From NCBI RefSeq assembly GCF_041262565.1, contig NZ_JBGCCJ010000001.1, forward strand, positions 3,100,001 to 3,164,000: DNA of 64,000 bases. Direction: 5' to 3'. Below the pieces are notes generated by a model. That model was not told the DNA's origin and did no database searches. It saw only the letters and a program-made list of their open reading frames with translations. Positions 1 through 8,400 of the stretch are shown in pieces (positions within the stretch are counted from its first letter, which is position 1; every line of letters starts with the position of its first letter). The position numbers and the translations under genes are program-made. The DNA is from Leifsonia sp. EB41. GTDB lineage: Bacteria; Actinomycetota; Actinomycetes; Actinomycetales; Microbacteriaceae.

Positions 1-722
1 GGTCGCGTCCTCGAGCGCGAGGACGCCGAGCCGCAGAGACCGGCGCGCCAGCGGCCCGCGGATGGTGCGCACCGTCGCCGCGAGCGCCGAGCCGACGAGC
101 TGTTCCTCGACGTCGGCCACCACCCGTTGATTCGCCGTCGCGGTCGTCGCCAGCACCGGGATGCCCTCCGGCAGCGCGGCGACGAGGTCGCGCAGCCGCC
201 GGTAGTCCGGCCGGAAGTCGTGCCCCCAGTCGGAGATGCAGTGGGCCTCGTCGATGACGAGCAGTCCGCAGCGCTCGACCAGGGCCGGGAGCTGCTGGTC
301 GCGGAAGTCCGGATTGTTCAGGCGCTCCGGCGACACGAGGAGGACGTCCACGGTGTCGTCGCGCAGCCGGGCGGCCACGTCGTCCCATTCGTGCCGGTTG
401 GCCGAGTTGATCGACAGAGCGCGCACGCCCGCCCTGGCCGCGGCCTCCACCTGGTCGCGCATGAGGGCAAGGAGGGGGGAGACGAGGATGGTCGGCCCCG
501 CGCCCCGCTCGCGCGCAGCAGCATCGTCGCCACGAAGTACACCGCCGACTTGCCCCATCCGGTGCGCTGCACGACCAGAGCCCTGCTGCGATCGTCGACG
601 AGAGCCGACACCGCCTCGAACTGCCCGTCGTGGAACGCCGCGTCGGGGCGGCCGACGAGCGCGCGGAGGCGGCTCAGGGCTCGATCGCGGGTGGTCTCGG
701 GGACGGTGTCTGTGGTGCTCAT
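1..722 (-). pseudogene. RecQ-family ATP-dependent DNA helicase, N-terminal part, frameshifted and cut by the window edge
   Basis: RecQ-family helicases unwind DNA 3'-5' with ATP during repair and recombination. From the ATG at 722 the frame reads a normal N-terminus with a Walker A loop (QRTGWGKSA). Near 505-518 this frame fails and runs to a stop at 318. The neighbouring frame then carries the rest of the domain: SPLLALMRDQ, the DEAH box in VIDEAHCISDWGHDFRPDYR, and the TTATA motif III. Restoring one C in the GCGCGCGAG stretch joins both halves cleanly. No slippery heptamer is present, so programmed frameshifting is unlikely. It is either a true pseudogene or a sequencing error in a GC repeat. 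An AACGAT box lies 6 bases before the ATG. The remainder lies beyond base 1. Confidence 0.8.
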
Positions 723-933
723 GCTGCCATCGTTCCAGACGGCGCCGACGTCGCGACCGGTGCGGGAGGATTTGTGGAAAGCTCGCTGGATCGGTGAGCT
801 GTGGAGGACTTTTCTCTCAGCGGAAACGGGCATCCACGTCGGGTGATCGAGGAGATGAAAAGGTGGCGTCGACCCGGGAGGCCGGCGCGGAACGCTCCCG
901 ATCGGCGCCGAACGCGCACCTACAGTCGTCAGC

Positions 934-1107
934 GTGTCCACACGTACCCGCACCCGCGCACAGGCTCCGCTCCGCCCGTTCGAGCTGCGGCTCCGCCTCC
1001 CCAACGGCTCCTCCGCGGTCGTCGTGATGGAGGCGCGCAACGTGGGCGAGGCGCTCGACATGGCCCGCAGGGCGCTCGGCGACGTCCAGGTCATCGAGTC
1101 GCGGTGA
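934..1107 (+). CDS. small hypothetical protein, 57 aa
   Basis: I do not recognise a named family. The GTG start at 934 is preceded by TACAGT and a 7-base gap, the pattern of a leaderless actinobacterial gene. The product has an Arg/Thr-rich N-terminus, then a compact segment with the look of a small alpha/beta fold (FELRLRLPNGSSAVVVMEA followed by a helix GEALDMARRALG). Codon third positions are strongly GC, as in the neighbouring genes. It lies between the divergent recQ-like gene and the polysaccharide locus and ends 10 bases before the glycosyltransferase start, so the two could be cotranscribed. The function is unknown. Confidence 0.6.
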   Translation: MSTRTRTRAQAPLRPFELRLRLPNGSSAVVVMEARNVGEALDMARRALGDVQVIESR

Positions 1108-1117
1108 GTCGTCTTCC

Positions 1118-2197
1118 GTGACGGCCGAGTCCCCGGGCCGCGGCCCGCTCCGCGTGATGCACGTGGTCGACAGCATGGGGAACGGCGGAGCTCAGCAGGT
1201 GGTCGTCGACCTGTCCAACTGGCTGGCCGTCGATGACGACGTCGCCGTCTCGGTGTTCGGTGCGGGAGGCCCGGCCGTCGCCCGGCTGGCGGCGCCCGTC
1301 CGCTTCATCGAGCACAGCACCGGCGGCTTCGTCGCGCAGACGATGCGGCTGCTGCGCGCGGCACGCCGGATCCGGCCGGACGTCCTTCACGCCCATCAGC
1401 GCCGAGAGGCCCTGCAGTCGCTCATCGTCGGACGGCTCCTCGGCATCCCTGTCGTGGAGCACGCGCACACGCGGCTGCCGAGCGTTCGCCCGCGGGCCCT
1501 GTCGTTCCGCAGCCGCGTCGTCTTCGCGGTCGGTCCCGCCGTCGCCGAGATGGTCATGGTCGACGTCGGCCGCCCTGCCGCGCGCGTGGTGATCGTCGGA
1601 AACGTGCCCGCCCAGCGGGGCGGAGCGCCCGACCCGGTCACGAACGAGGTCACCCCGCCGCTGCGTCTGCTCGGGGTCGGCCGGATGGTCGAGCAGAAGG
1701 ACCCGCTGCGCTTCGTCCGCGTCGTGGCAGAGCTCGCGCGCCTGCGGCCCGTGGAGGCGACGTGGGCCGGCGACGGCGAGCTCCGCGACGCCGCCCGCGC
1801 GGCGGCGGTCGAACGGGGCGCGCCGATCGACTTCGCCGGCCAGGTCGACGACGTCCCCGCACGACTGGACGCCGCGCACTTCCTGCTGATGACCTCCCGC
1901 TGGGAGGGCACGCCCCTCGCGGTGCTGGAGGCCTTCGACCGCCGCCGCCCTGTCGTCGCGACGGCGTCGGCGGCGAACGGTCTCCTCGCGGACGGACGGG
2001 GCTACGAGGTCCCCGACGACGCCACGGACGCCGAGTTCGCGGCCGTTATCGCCCGGGCGGCGGACGACGCCCCAGCCCGCGCACGCGTGGTCGAGGAGGC
2101 CAAGCGCTGGGCCGACACCGAGGCGTCCCCCGAGCGTGTCTTCGGCCCGGTGCTGGAGGCGTATCGGCGGCTCACCGGGCAGGCCGTCCGCTCGTGA
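1118..2197 (+). CDS. glycosyltransferase, GT4-like (GT-B fold)
   Basis: This 359-residue protein probably transfers a sugar from a nucleotide-sugar donor to a lipid-linked acceptor on the cytoplasmic face of the membrane. The N-terminal GT-B domain has the glycine loop GNGGAQQVV (about residues 21-29). The C-terminal domain has the E-x7-E donor-binding motif EGTPLAVLE at 263-271. The length is usual for the family. The GTG start at 1118 has no clear ribosome-binding site, and a later ATG at 1157 would shorten it by 13 residues. Its TGA overlaps the GTG of the next gene by 4 bases, so the two are translationally coupled. It is the only ordinary glycosyltransferase seen in the locus. Donor and acceptor cannot be told from sequence. 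Confidence 0.88.
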   Translation: MTAESPGRGPLRVMHVVDSMGNGGAQQVVVDLSNWLAVDDDVAVSVFGAGGPAVARLAAPVRFIEHSTGGFVAQTMRLLRAARRIRPDVLHAHQRREALQSLIVGRLLGIPVVEHAHTRLPSVRPRALSFRSRVVFAVGPAVAEMVMVDVGRPAARVVIVGNVPAQRGGAPDPVTNEVTPPLRLLGVGRMVEQKDPLRFVRVVAELARLRPVEATWAGDGELRDAARAAAVERGAPIDFAGQVDDVPARLDAAHFLLMTSRWEGTPLAVLEAFDRRRPVVATASAANGLLADGRGYEVPDDATDAEFAAVIARAADDAPARARVVEEAKRWADTEASPERVFGPVLEAYRRLTGQAVRS

Positions 2198-3456
2198 GCC
2201 CCCTGCTGCTCTTCGGCGGAGCGGTCGCGATCCTGGCGGTCGTCCTCCTCATGATCGCGGTGCCTCCGCGGCTGATCCGCGGGGTCGCGGTGTCGTTCAC
2301 GGTGGTGGCGGCGTCGTTCGGGCTCGCGACCTTCGCACCCGACTCCGTGCGTCCGCCCGCCGCGATGGCCGCCATCGGTGTCCTGGTGCTCGCCCTGGTC
2401 CGCTCGCGTGCCGTCACCTCAGGGGGCGTCCGGTTCTGGGCGGTGACCGCCTGGTGGGGATTCATCTCGCTGAGCGTGCTGCTCACCGGAAGCTACGGCA
2501 CGAATCGCATCGTGCTGTACTTCGGTCTGGCGACGCTCGCGGCGTACGTCGCCTCCTCGCTCGACCGGGCGGAGCTCAGGCTGGTGTACGCCACGATCGC
2601 CGGTCTGGCCGCAGTCCAGGTCGGCCTGGCGTTCGTGGAGATCCTGGTCCTGCCGGAGCCGATCTGGGGATACAGGGGGAAGATCCGGTACAACCCGTTC
2701 ACCAACGATGTCTATGCCCGTGCCCAGGGCACGTTCGGGCACCCCATCGTCTTCGCCGTCTTCATCGGGATCGCGTTGATCGTCGCGTGGTCGAATCCGG
2801 CGCGCTGGTCTCAGAAGTGGAGACTGGTCAACCTGACGGTCGCGACCGTCGGCCTCGCACTCTCGGGAACGCGCAGCGCCGTCGCCGCCGTCGCTGTCGG
2901 GCTGCTCGTGCACGTGGCTCTGAACAGCTCCTTGACGTCCTGGTTGCGTTCCCTGATCGGCGTCGGGGCGGTCGTCATCGTGCTGCTGAACATCGACATC
3001 GGAATCGGGACGATCGTCGCCAACCTGCTCGACTCGGGTTCGTGGACGCACCGCCTCGGGGCGCTCGAGTCCGTCCGGGCGCTCCTGGACCGTCCGCCGA
3101 TGGAGGCGTGGTTCGGGAACGGGTTCGGAAGCGAGGCGATCCTCTACGATCGCGGCCTCATGCAGCAGACCTACCTCCGAGCGGTCGACAACATGCTCGT
3201 CTATGCGCTGGGAACCACGGGGATCGTGGGCCTTATCGCCCTCCTCGCATTCTGGGTCGTCGCCTTCTGCTTCGCCGACCGGACCATCAAGGCGGTCCTG
3301 GCGATGCTGTTCGCGATGTTCTTCTCGTTCGACCTGTTCACGTGGATGAACGCGGGAGTCATCACCAGCCTGATGATCGCCCTCCCACGCGCGGACAGAC
3401 CCGCCCAGGACGTCGTCCAGCAGGTGGAGGGCGCGCCGGCGCTGCGAGCGGTCTAG
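2194..3456 (+). CDS. O-antigen ligase/polymerase-like membrane protein (Wzy-type)
   Basis: This 420-residue, very hydrophobic protein has about 10-12 predicted membrane segments and a larger outside loop around residues 155-180 (after GYRGKIRYNPF), as in the Wzy_C/O-antigen ligase superfamily. Such proteins polymerise lipid-linked repeat units or ligate finished polysaccharide on the outer face of the membrane. The start is the GTG at 2194, overlapping the upstream glycosyltransferase stop by 4 bases. The same frame stays open upstream of the GTG, but that stretch is out of frame with the real upstream gene. The 3' end overlaps the convergent kinase gene by 4 bases. Polymerase versus ligase cannot be decided here. 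Confidence 0.8.
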   Translation: MSPLLLFGGAVAILAVVLLMIAVPPRLIRGVAVSFTVVAASFGLATFAPDSVRPPAAMAAIGVLVLALVRSRAVTSGGVRFWAVTAWWGFISLSVLLTGSYGTNRIVLYFGLATLAAYVASSLDRAELRLVYATIAGLAAVQVGLAFVEILVLPEPIWGYRGKIRYNPFTNDVYARAQGTFGHPIVFAVFIGIALIVAWSNPARWSQKWRLVNLTVATVGLALSGTRSAVAAVAVGLLVHVALNSSLTSWLRSLIGVGAVVIVLLNIDIGIGTIVANLLDSGSWTHRLGALESVRALLDRPPMEAWFGNGFGSEAILYDRGLMQQTYLRAVDNMLVYALGTTGIVGLIALLAFWVVAFCFADRTIKAVLAMLFAMFFSFDLFTWMNAGVITSLMIALPRADRPAQDVVQQVEGAPALRAV

Positions 3457-5006
3457 CGCCCGGCGCGGAGCTCCGTGCGGGCCGAGCGGCGCGTAGGCGC
3501 GTCGTCTTCGCCTCTCGGCGCGTCATCGCTCGACGGCGTCTCCGTTGCGCCCGCATCGCCGGCGGAGACCGCCGGGCTCTCGTTCGACGTGTAGTAGTCG
3601 TTGCGGTAGTACCCGTAGTCGTGGGAGTCGACGCCGTTCGGCGGGATCTTGTTGAGGACGGCGCCCAGCACCTTGCCGTTGACGCGCGTGACAGAGCGGT
3701 AGGCCTTCTGGAGCTGCTCGGCCGTGACCTGCTTGGCGCCGACCGTGATCACGACGCCGTCCGCGATGGTGCCGAGGATGGCCGCGTCCGTCACCGAGAG
3801 CAGCGGGGGCGCGTCGAGGAGCACCGTGGCGACGCCGGATAGCGCGCCGATCAGCTCGCGCATCGTCCGCGAGCCGAGGAGCTCGCTCGGGTTCGGCGGC
3901 ACGCGGCCGGCGCCGAGCACCCGTAGGTGGCTGCTCGCTGTCGGGGCCTGGAGGGCGTCGCCGAGGGCGACCCGGCCGCTCAGCACGTCGGTGAGGCCGA
4001 CCCCACCGCGCAGGTTGAACAGGGTGGACTGCATCGGACGGCGCAGGTCGCAGTCGATGATGACGACGTTCGCGTTGCCGGAGGCGATGGCGTCGGCGAG
4101 GTTCGCGGTCAGAGTGGACTTGCCCTCACCGGGGATCGAGCTGGTCACCACGATGACCTTCGGCGGGTTGTCGACGTCGATGTAGCTCAGGTTCGTGCGC
4201 AGCTCGCGCAGGGACTCGGAGATCGCGAAGAGCTGCGCCGAGTCGGCCGAGTCTTCGTGCTCGACCACGCGTTTGCGGTCGGAGAGCGCCGGGCTGGCCG
4301 GGACGGTGCCGATCACGGGGGCGTCGAGGAGGCGCTCGATCTGGTCGACCGAGCGGATCCGGCGGTCGAAGTGCTGGCGGAGCAGTGCGTAGACCAGGGC
4401 GAGCGCGAAGCCGGCGAGCAGCGCGAGCACGAGCGCCGTCTGGATGTTGGGCGACGACGGGAAGTACGGCGGGCGCGCGTTCGCGAGGGGGACGAAGGCG
4501 ATCGACGGATCGCCGACCGACCCCTCCGGCGTCTCCAGCGCCTTCACCTGGTCCGAGAGCGCCGTCGTCCAGGCGTTGGCGAGCTTCGCCGCGCCGTCCG
4601 GGCTGCTCGCGCTCGCGGTGATCTCGATGATGGCCGTGTCCGCGGGAAGGGTCGCGGTGACCTTGCCGAGCAGATCGGAGATGGAGCGGTCCGTGCCGAG
4701 GATCTCCTGCGCGCGCTTGGCCACAGCGTCCGACGTCGCCACCCGCACGTACGTCTCGGCGCGGGACTTGGCGAGGCTCTCGCCCGCGAAGGTCATCGAG
4801 AGGCTCTCGCCCGCCGCCGCCTGGGTGAGGCCGGTCGACGTGGACTGGTAGACGCGGGGCTGCAGCGCGGTGAATCCCGCGACGAGACCGATCGTCGCCA
4901 GCACGATGATCGCCTCGCCGAGCCAGTAGCGCCTGATCATCCGCACGAAGTCGCGCAGGTCTCTGCCCTTCGACTGGTTCTCCGCGGTGTCCGTCGGCGA
5001 GGTCAT
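3453..5006 (-). CDS. polysaccharide co-polymerase with bacterial tyrosine kinase domain (Wzz/BY-kinase)
   Basis: This 517-residue single-chain Wzz-BY-kinase controls chain length and export of an extracellular polysaccharide through autophosphorylation. The N-terminal Wzz part is bounded by membrane segments at about 31-50 and 190-210. The cytoplasmic kinase has Walker A SSIPGEGKST (289-298), Walker A' VVIIDCDLRRP (314-324) and a Walker B-like VLLDAP (395-400). It ends in a tyrosine cluster, DYGYYRNDYY (463-472), the usual autophosphorylation tail, followed by about 45 further acidic/Ser-rich residues. The PqqD-like and HprK-like genes lie directly upstream on the same strand, and the tyrosine phosphatase at 6746 is the likely partner that resets it. 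Confidence 0.92.
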   Translation of the reverse strand: MTSPTDTAENQSKGRDLRDFVRMIRRYWLGEAIIVLATIGLVAGFTALQPRVYQSTSTGLTQAAAGESLSMTFAGESLAKSRAETYVRVATSDAVAKRAQEILGTDRSISDLLGKVTATLPADTAIIEITASASSPDGAAKLANAWTTALSDQVKALETPEGSVGDPSIAFVPLANARPPYFPSSPNIQTALVLALLAGFALALVYALLRQHFDRRIRSVDQIERLLDAPVIGTVPASPALSDRKRVVEHEDSADSAQLFAISESLRELRTNLSYIDVDNPPKVIVVTSSIPGEGKSTLTANLADAIASGNANVVIIDCDLRRPMQSTLFNLRGGVGLTDVLSGRVALGDALQAPTASSHLRVLGAGRVPPNPSELLGSRTMRELIGALSGVATVLLDAPPLLSVTDAAILGTIADGVVITVGAKQVTAEQLQKAYRSVTRVNGKVLGAVLNKIPPNGVDSHDYGYYRNDYYTSNESPAVSAGDAGATETPSSDDAPRGEDDAPTRRSARTELRAGR

Positions 5007-5007
5007 G

Positions 5008-5364
5008 TCACAGCTCCATTCCGGCGTCGGGGGCCTGTTCGTGGTCGGGTTCGGGGTGCGTGGGCTCGAGCAGCCGGAGGAGCAGCAGCTCGTCGATCAG
5101 CGACCGGCAGTCGGCGCGAGCCGACTCCGGGTGGTCGGGATACCTGCCGAGCACGTGCTCGACGATCGCGTCGTCCGTCGCATGCCCGTCGAACGACTGC
5201 CAGAGCAGGCCGGAGGTTCCATTGAGGACGAACTGGCGGAAATCGGAGACGTCGGCCACCGCCCAGCGCCCCGCCGTCGTCTCCACCCACACGACGGAGC
5301 GGGCATGACGGTGCACCCGGGTGGAGGTTTCACCCTCGACATCACCCATGGCACCGGTGTGCAT
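5008..5364 (-). CDS. PqqD-family peptide-binding protein
   Basis: This 118-residue protein resembles PqqD/RRE (RiPP recognition element) proteins, winged-helix modules that bind leader peptides. The region VSDFRQFVLNGTSGLLWQSF and the acidic helix pair that follows match the PqqD pattern (N-x-T-x-x-x-W/L core, then a regulatory helix near ...DCRSLIDELLLLRLLE). The start used is the ATG at 5364, whose ATGA overlaps the HprK-like gene stop. An internal ATG at 5349 is an alternative. One base separates its stop from the kinase gene start. PqqD proteins occur in lasso-peptide, PQQ and so-called HPr-rel-A systems. No radical SAM enzyme, transglutaminase-like protease or precursor is visible nearby, so its partner is unknown. 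Confidence 0.78.
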   Translation of the reverse strand: MHTGAMGDVEGETSTRVHRHARSVVWVETTAGRWAVADVSDFRQFVLNGTSGLLWQSFDGHATDDAIVEHVLGRYPDHPESARADCRSLIDELLLLRLLEPTHPEPDHEQAPDAGMEL

Positions 5365-6467
5365 CACCGCCGCCACTCGAGCACCCCCGCGCGGACGAGG
5401 ACGTCGATCGTGCCGTGCAGAGCCAGGTCGTCGCCGGGCGCCGCGCCGTGGACCGCCCGCAGCCGGTCGAGGAGCTCCTCTTCGGACCGGGCCGCACCGG
5501 CCTCCAGCCACAGCGTCTTCGCGACGCCGGCGAGCACCCGGAACTCGCTTCCGTGCGCGAGGACGAGCAGCTCGGCGGCCTCCAGGGCGTCGTCGGCCCG
5601 TGTGCGGATCAGGCCGGGCGCGCTTCCGTCCTCGCGGTCGCAGGCGACGATCGAGAACGCGAGGTCCTCGGCGGACAGTCGCGGCGACGCGGGCGGCCCG
5701 GAGCCCGGATCGAGGTCGAGCACGTCGGCGTAGCTGAGCTGCTCGATCCCGCCGACCTGCCGGATCAACTCCGCGAGAGCGCCGAGCGGGCGCGGATGGT
5801 GCTCCAGCGCCGAGAGCTGCGGGACGAGCGCCTCCAGGCTCTCGACCACGTCGAGGCGCCGGGACCGCGGCTGCCGCGAACCGCCCGCCTCCCGGTTCAG
5901 GACGATCACCCGGTCCACCTCGTGCGGGACGCCGGCGACGGGCAGCCCCAGCTCAGCGGGTGCGAGCTGTGCTTTGACGGGCCCTCCCCGCTCGACCGAG
6001 AGCGGCTTCGGGTAGGGGAGGACGCTGCCGTCGGCTCCGACGAGGGCCGACTCGTCCGTCAGATACCCGTGCGGGCCGGCGAGCCGGGTGACGGCGGTGG
6101 TCTTTCCCGCCCCCGACGGTCCGACCAGGAGGATCGCGCGACCGTCGGCACGGACGGCCGCGGCCGCGTGGAACAGCAGCCCCTGTCCTCTGTTCAGGTC
6201 GATGAGCGTGCGCGTGATCAGGGTGCTGGCGTCGGCCAGACCGGCGGCGGTCGCCTCCGGTGTGTCCGCGGCGGAGTCGAGGACGAGCTCGTCGTCGGTC
6301 TCGGCCCGCGGGTCGAGCAGCAGGTGCGCCCACGCGTCCGCGAAGGCTGCGGCGAGGGTGCAGGCTCCCGCACCGGTGACCCGGATCCGGAGTGCCCGAC
6401 CGAGTGCGCCGACGACGAAGCCGGCCTCGGCGTCGTGCTCGTGCGGTCGGGTCGGGTGGGCGGGCAT
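5364..6467 (-). CDS. HprK-like serine kinase/ATPase of unknown substrate
   Basis: This 367-residue protein has the C-terminal P-loop fold of HPr kinase/phosphorylase: FHAAAAVRADGRAILLVGPS leading into Walker A GPSGAGKTT (116-124), then LTDE (136-139) and the PYPKPLS stretch (151-157) typical of HprK relatives in peptide and polysaccharide clusters. There is no HprK N-terminal domain and no HPr gene nearby, so a role in carbon catabolite control is unlikely. It starts at the ATG at 6467 with a GAGGAG ribosome-binding site 6 bases upstream and is coupled to the PqqD gene by ATGA. It is divergent from the phosphatase-LCP-transferase operon. The substrate could be a peptide, a sugar carrier or a neighbouring protein, but none is shown. 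Confidence 0.8.
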   Translation of the reverse strand: MPAHPTRPHEHDAEAGFVVGALGRALRIRVTGAGACTLAAAFADAWAHLLLDPRAETDDELVLDSAADTPEATAAGLADASTLITRTLIDLNRGQGLLFHAAAAVRADGRAILLVGPSGAGKTTAVTRLAGPHGYLTDESALVGADGSVLPYPKPLSVERGGPVKAQLAPAELGLPVAGVPHEVDRVIVLNREAGGSRQPRSRRLDVVESLEALVPQLSALEHHPRPLGALAELIRQVGGIEQLSYADVLDLDPGSGPPASPRLSAEDLAFSIVACDREDGSAPGLIRTRADDALEAAELLVLAHGSEFRVLAGVAKTLWLEAGAARSEEELLDRLRAVHGAAPGDDLALHGTIDVLVRAGVLEWRR

Positions 6468-6745
6468 GGGTCTCCTCGGGTGCGGTCGGGTCGGTCGGAA
6501 AGACCCAGTATCGGCGCGGGCCCGGCCGAGGGGTCGCTGCGGGCCTCGCGCTCGGCGCCGCGGCGATCGGGTGATGTTTTACCTGTGTGATCCGACACGC
6601 GGCCGATTCTTCGGGTGAAGAAGGACGCGGGATGAGCGCTGTCGCCTCCTTGCCGCGGGAGCGGCGACGTCGGCGGGGTGATCATGTCCGTCTGCGTCTG
6701 CGACCGCGGCGTTCCCCGCCGCGGCATCGACTGAGGGGAGGCCTG

Positions 6746-7327
6746 ATGCCCGGGAGCGGGTTCTCCGTCCTGTTCGTGTGCACCGGCAACATCTGCCGGT
6801 CGGCGATGGCCGAACGGCTCCTCACCGCCCGGTTGCCGCCCTCCGCCGGTGGAGCGGGGGAGGGCGTGGTCGTCCGGAGCGCGGGAACGCGGGCGGTCGT
6901 CGGACGCTCGATCTCGTCGCAGACGCGCCCCCGCGTCCGCGCGTTCGGCGGCGACCCGGACGGTTTCGTGGCCAGCCAGCTCACCGAGGCGACGATCGCC
7001 GGCTCCGACCTCGTCCTCGCTCTGACCCAGGAGCACGCGACGCGGGTCACCGCCCTCGACCCCGGCGCCTTCTCCCGGACGTTCACGCTGCTGGAGTTCG
7101 CACGCGCGATCGAGGGCTTCGCCGGGGACGGCGACCCCGGCGATCCGCATCGGTGGCGAGCGCTCACCGACCGCGCCGTGGACGCCCGCCGCCACGGCCT
7201 CCTCCCGCCGCGCAGAGACGACGACATCGACGACCCGTACGGCCGGCCGGACGAGGCGTTCGACACGATGGCGCGCCGGCTCGTCCCGGCGATCGACATC
7301 CTGGCCGGCATGCGAGAGTCCGCGTGA
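6746..7327 (+). CDS. low-molecular-weight protein tyrosine phosphatase
   Basis: This 193-residue cytoplasmic phosphatase has the catalytic P-loop C12-T-G-N-I-C-R18-S close to the N-terminus and the general-acid Asp in the IDDPYG motif near residue 163. Such Wzb-type enzymes dephosphorylate the tyrosine tail of BY-kinases, here most likely the one at 3453-5006. The ATG at 6746 is chosen because it follows a strong GAGGGGAGG ribosome-binding site and places the P-loop in its usual position. Upstream in-frame codons give an unrelated Arg-rich stretch. The stop overlaps the LCP gene start (GTGA). The 278 bases upstream, shared with the divergent HprK-like gene, should hold both promoters. Confidence 0.9.
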   Translation: MPGSGFSVLFVCTGNICRSAMAERLLTARLPPSAGGAGEGVVVRSAGTRAVVGRSISSQTRPRVRAFGGDPDGFVASQLTEATIAGSDLVLALTQEHATRVTALDPGAFSRTFTLLEFARAIEGFAGDGDPGDPHRWRALTDRAVDARRHGLLPPRRDDDIDDPYGRPDEAFDTMARRLVPAIDILAGMRESA

Positions 7328-8400
7328 CGACGCCCGGGGGCGGCGACGACCCGCAGCCTTCAGTGGCATCCGGGCGCAGGCAGGGGCGGCGTCGCTCCGA
7401 GCGCAGACGGCGGCGACGCGTCTGGATCTGGGTCACCGCCGCCGCCCTCGTCATCGTGCTGCCGGTGGCCCTCCTCGGCGGGTACCTGCTCTGGCTGGGG
7501 TGGTCGTTCGACGGGACGGTCGAGCGTATCCCGAACGCGTTCCCGGACGGGTCAGGGCGTCCGCCGGCCGTCGCGGGGACGACCAACTTCCTGCTCATCG
7601 GATCGGACTCCCGCAGCGGGCTCCACGATCCGCTGTCGGGCTGGGCGACCGGCGAGCGCTCCGACACGCTCATGCTGGTCCACATCCCCGCGGACCGTTC
7701 CGGGGTCGTCGTCGTCTCGCTGATGCGCGACCTCTGGGTCCCGATCCCGGGCCACGGCGAGAACAAGATCAACGCCGCCTACAGCTGGGGCGGCGTGCCG
7801 CTGACGGTTCAGACGGTCGAAGGACTCCTGGGTGCGCGGATCGACCACGTGGCGGTCGTCGACTTCGGAGGGTTCGGCGATCTCTCCACTGCTCTCGGCG
7901 GTGTGAAGGTCTGGTCCGACAAAGCGTTCACGTCCAAGAACATGCCCGGCTACAGCTTCGAGAAGGGCGAGAACCGGCTCGAGGGGTCGGCCGCCCTGGC
8001 CTTCGTCCGCGAGCGGTACTCGTTCCCCGACGCCGACTATCAGCGCGTGCGCAACCAGCAGGCGTTCGTCCGAGGGATGCTCCAGGGCTTCATCAGCGCT
8101 CAGACCCTGACCGATCCGGGCAGGACGCAATCCGCGATCACGACGCTCGCCCGGTATGTCGCGGTGGACGAGGGGCTGACCGCGTCCGCCGCCGCGTCGC
8201 TCGCGCTCAGCTTCCACGGCCTGACGCCCGACGCGATCCACACCCTCACGCTGCCCACCGCGGGGACGGGGACGTCGCCGGGCGGGCAGTCGATTGTGCG
8301 CGTCGACGAGACGCGCGTCGAGGTCCTCAGAAAGGCGCTCGCCGCCGACGACGTCATACCGACGCTGAAACGCGGCGCGCTCGGCGATGGAAGGAACTGA
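7324..8400 (+). CDS. LytR-CpsA-Psr (LCP) family glycopolymer transferase
   Basis: LCP proteins move lipid-linked glycopolymers onto peptidoglycan on the outer face of the membrane. The 358-residue product has an Arg-rich cytoplasmic tail, one membrane segment (about 33-57) and an extracellular LCP domain with NFLLIGSDSR, ERSDTLMLVHI, VSLMRDLWV, a KINAAYSWGG motif and FVRERYSFPDADYQRVRNQQ, which carry the conserved Asp and Arg residues. The GTG at 7324 overlaps the phosphatase stop by 4 bases, and its TGA shares one base with the next ATG (TGATG). It is therefore the middle gene of a phosphatase-LCP-sugar transferase operon, which suggests the locus product is attached to the wall and not only released. 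Confidence 0.92.
   Translation: MTTPGGGDDPQPSVASGRRQGRRRSERRRRRRVWIWVTAAALVIVLPVALLGGYLLWLGWSFDGTVERIPNAFPDGSGRPPAVAGTTNFLLIGSDSRSGLHDPLSGWATGERSDTLMLVHIPADRSGVVVVSLMRDLWVPIPGHGENKINAAYSWGGVPLTVQTVEGLLGARIDHVAVVDFGGFGDLSTALGGVKVWSDKAFTSKNMPGYSFEKGENRLEGSAALAFVRERYSFPDADYQRVRNQQAFVRGMLQGFISAQTLTDPGRTQSAITTLARYVAVDEGLTASAAASLALSFHGLTPDAIHTLTLPTAGTGTSPGGQSIVRVDETRVEVLRKALAADDVIPTLKRGALGDGRN

Noticed and set aside
500-520. Programmed frameshifting in the RecQ-type gene
   Set aside because: No slippery heptamer and no downstream stimulatory structure. A simple one-base loss explains it.
5364-6467. A genuine HPr kinase/phosphorylase for carbon catabolite control
   Set aside because: The N-terminal HprK domain and HPr gene are absent, and neighbours are polysaccharide and PqqD-like genes.
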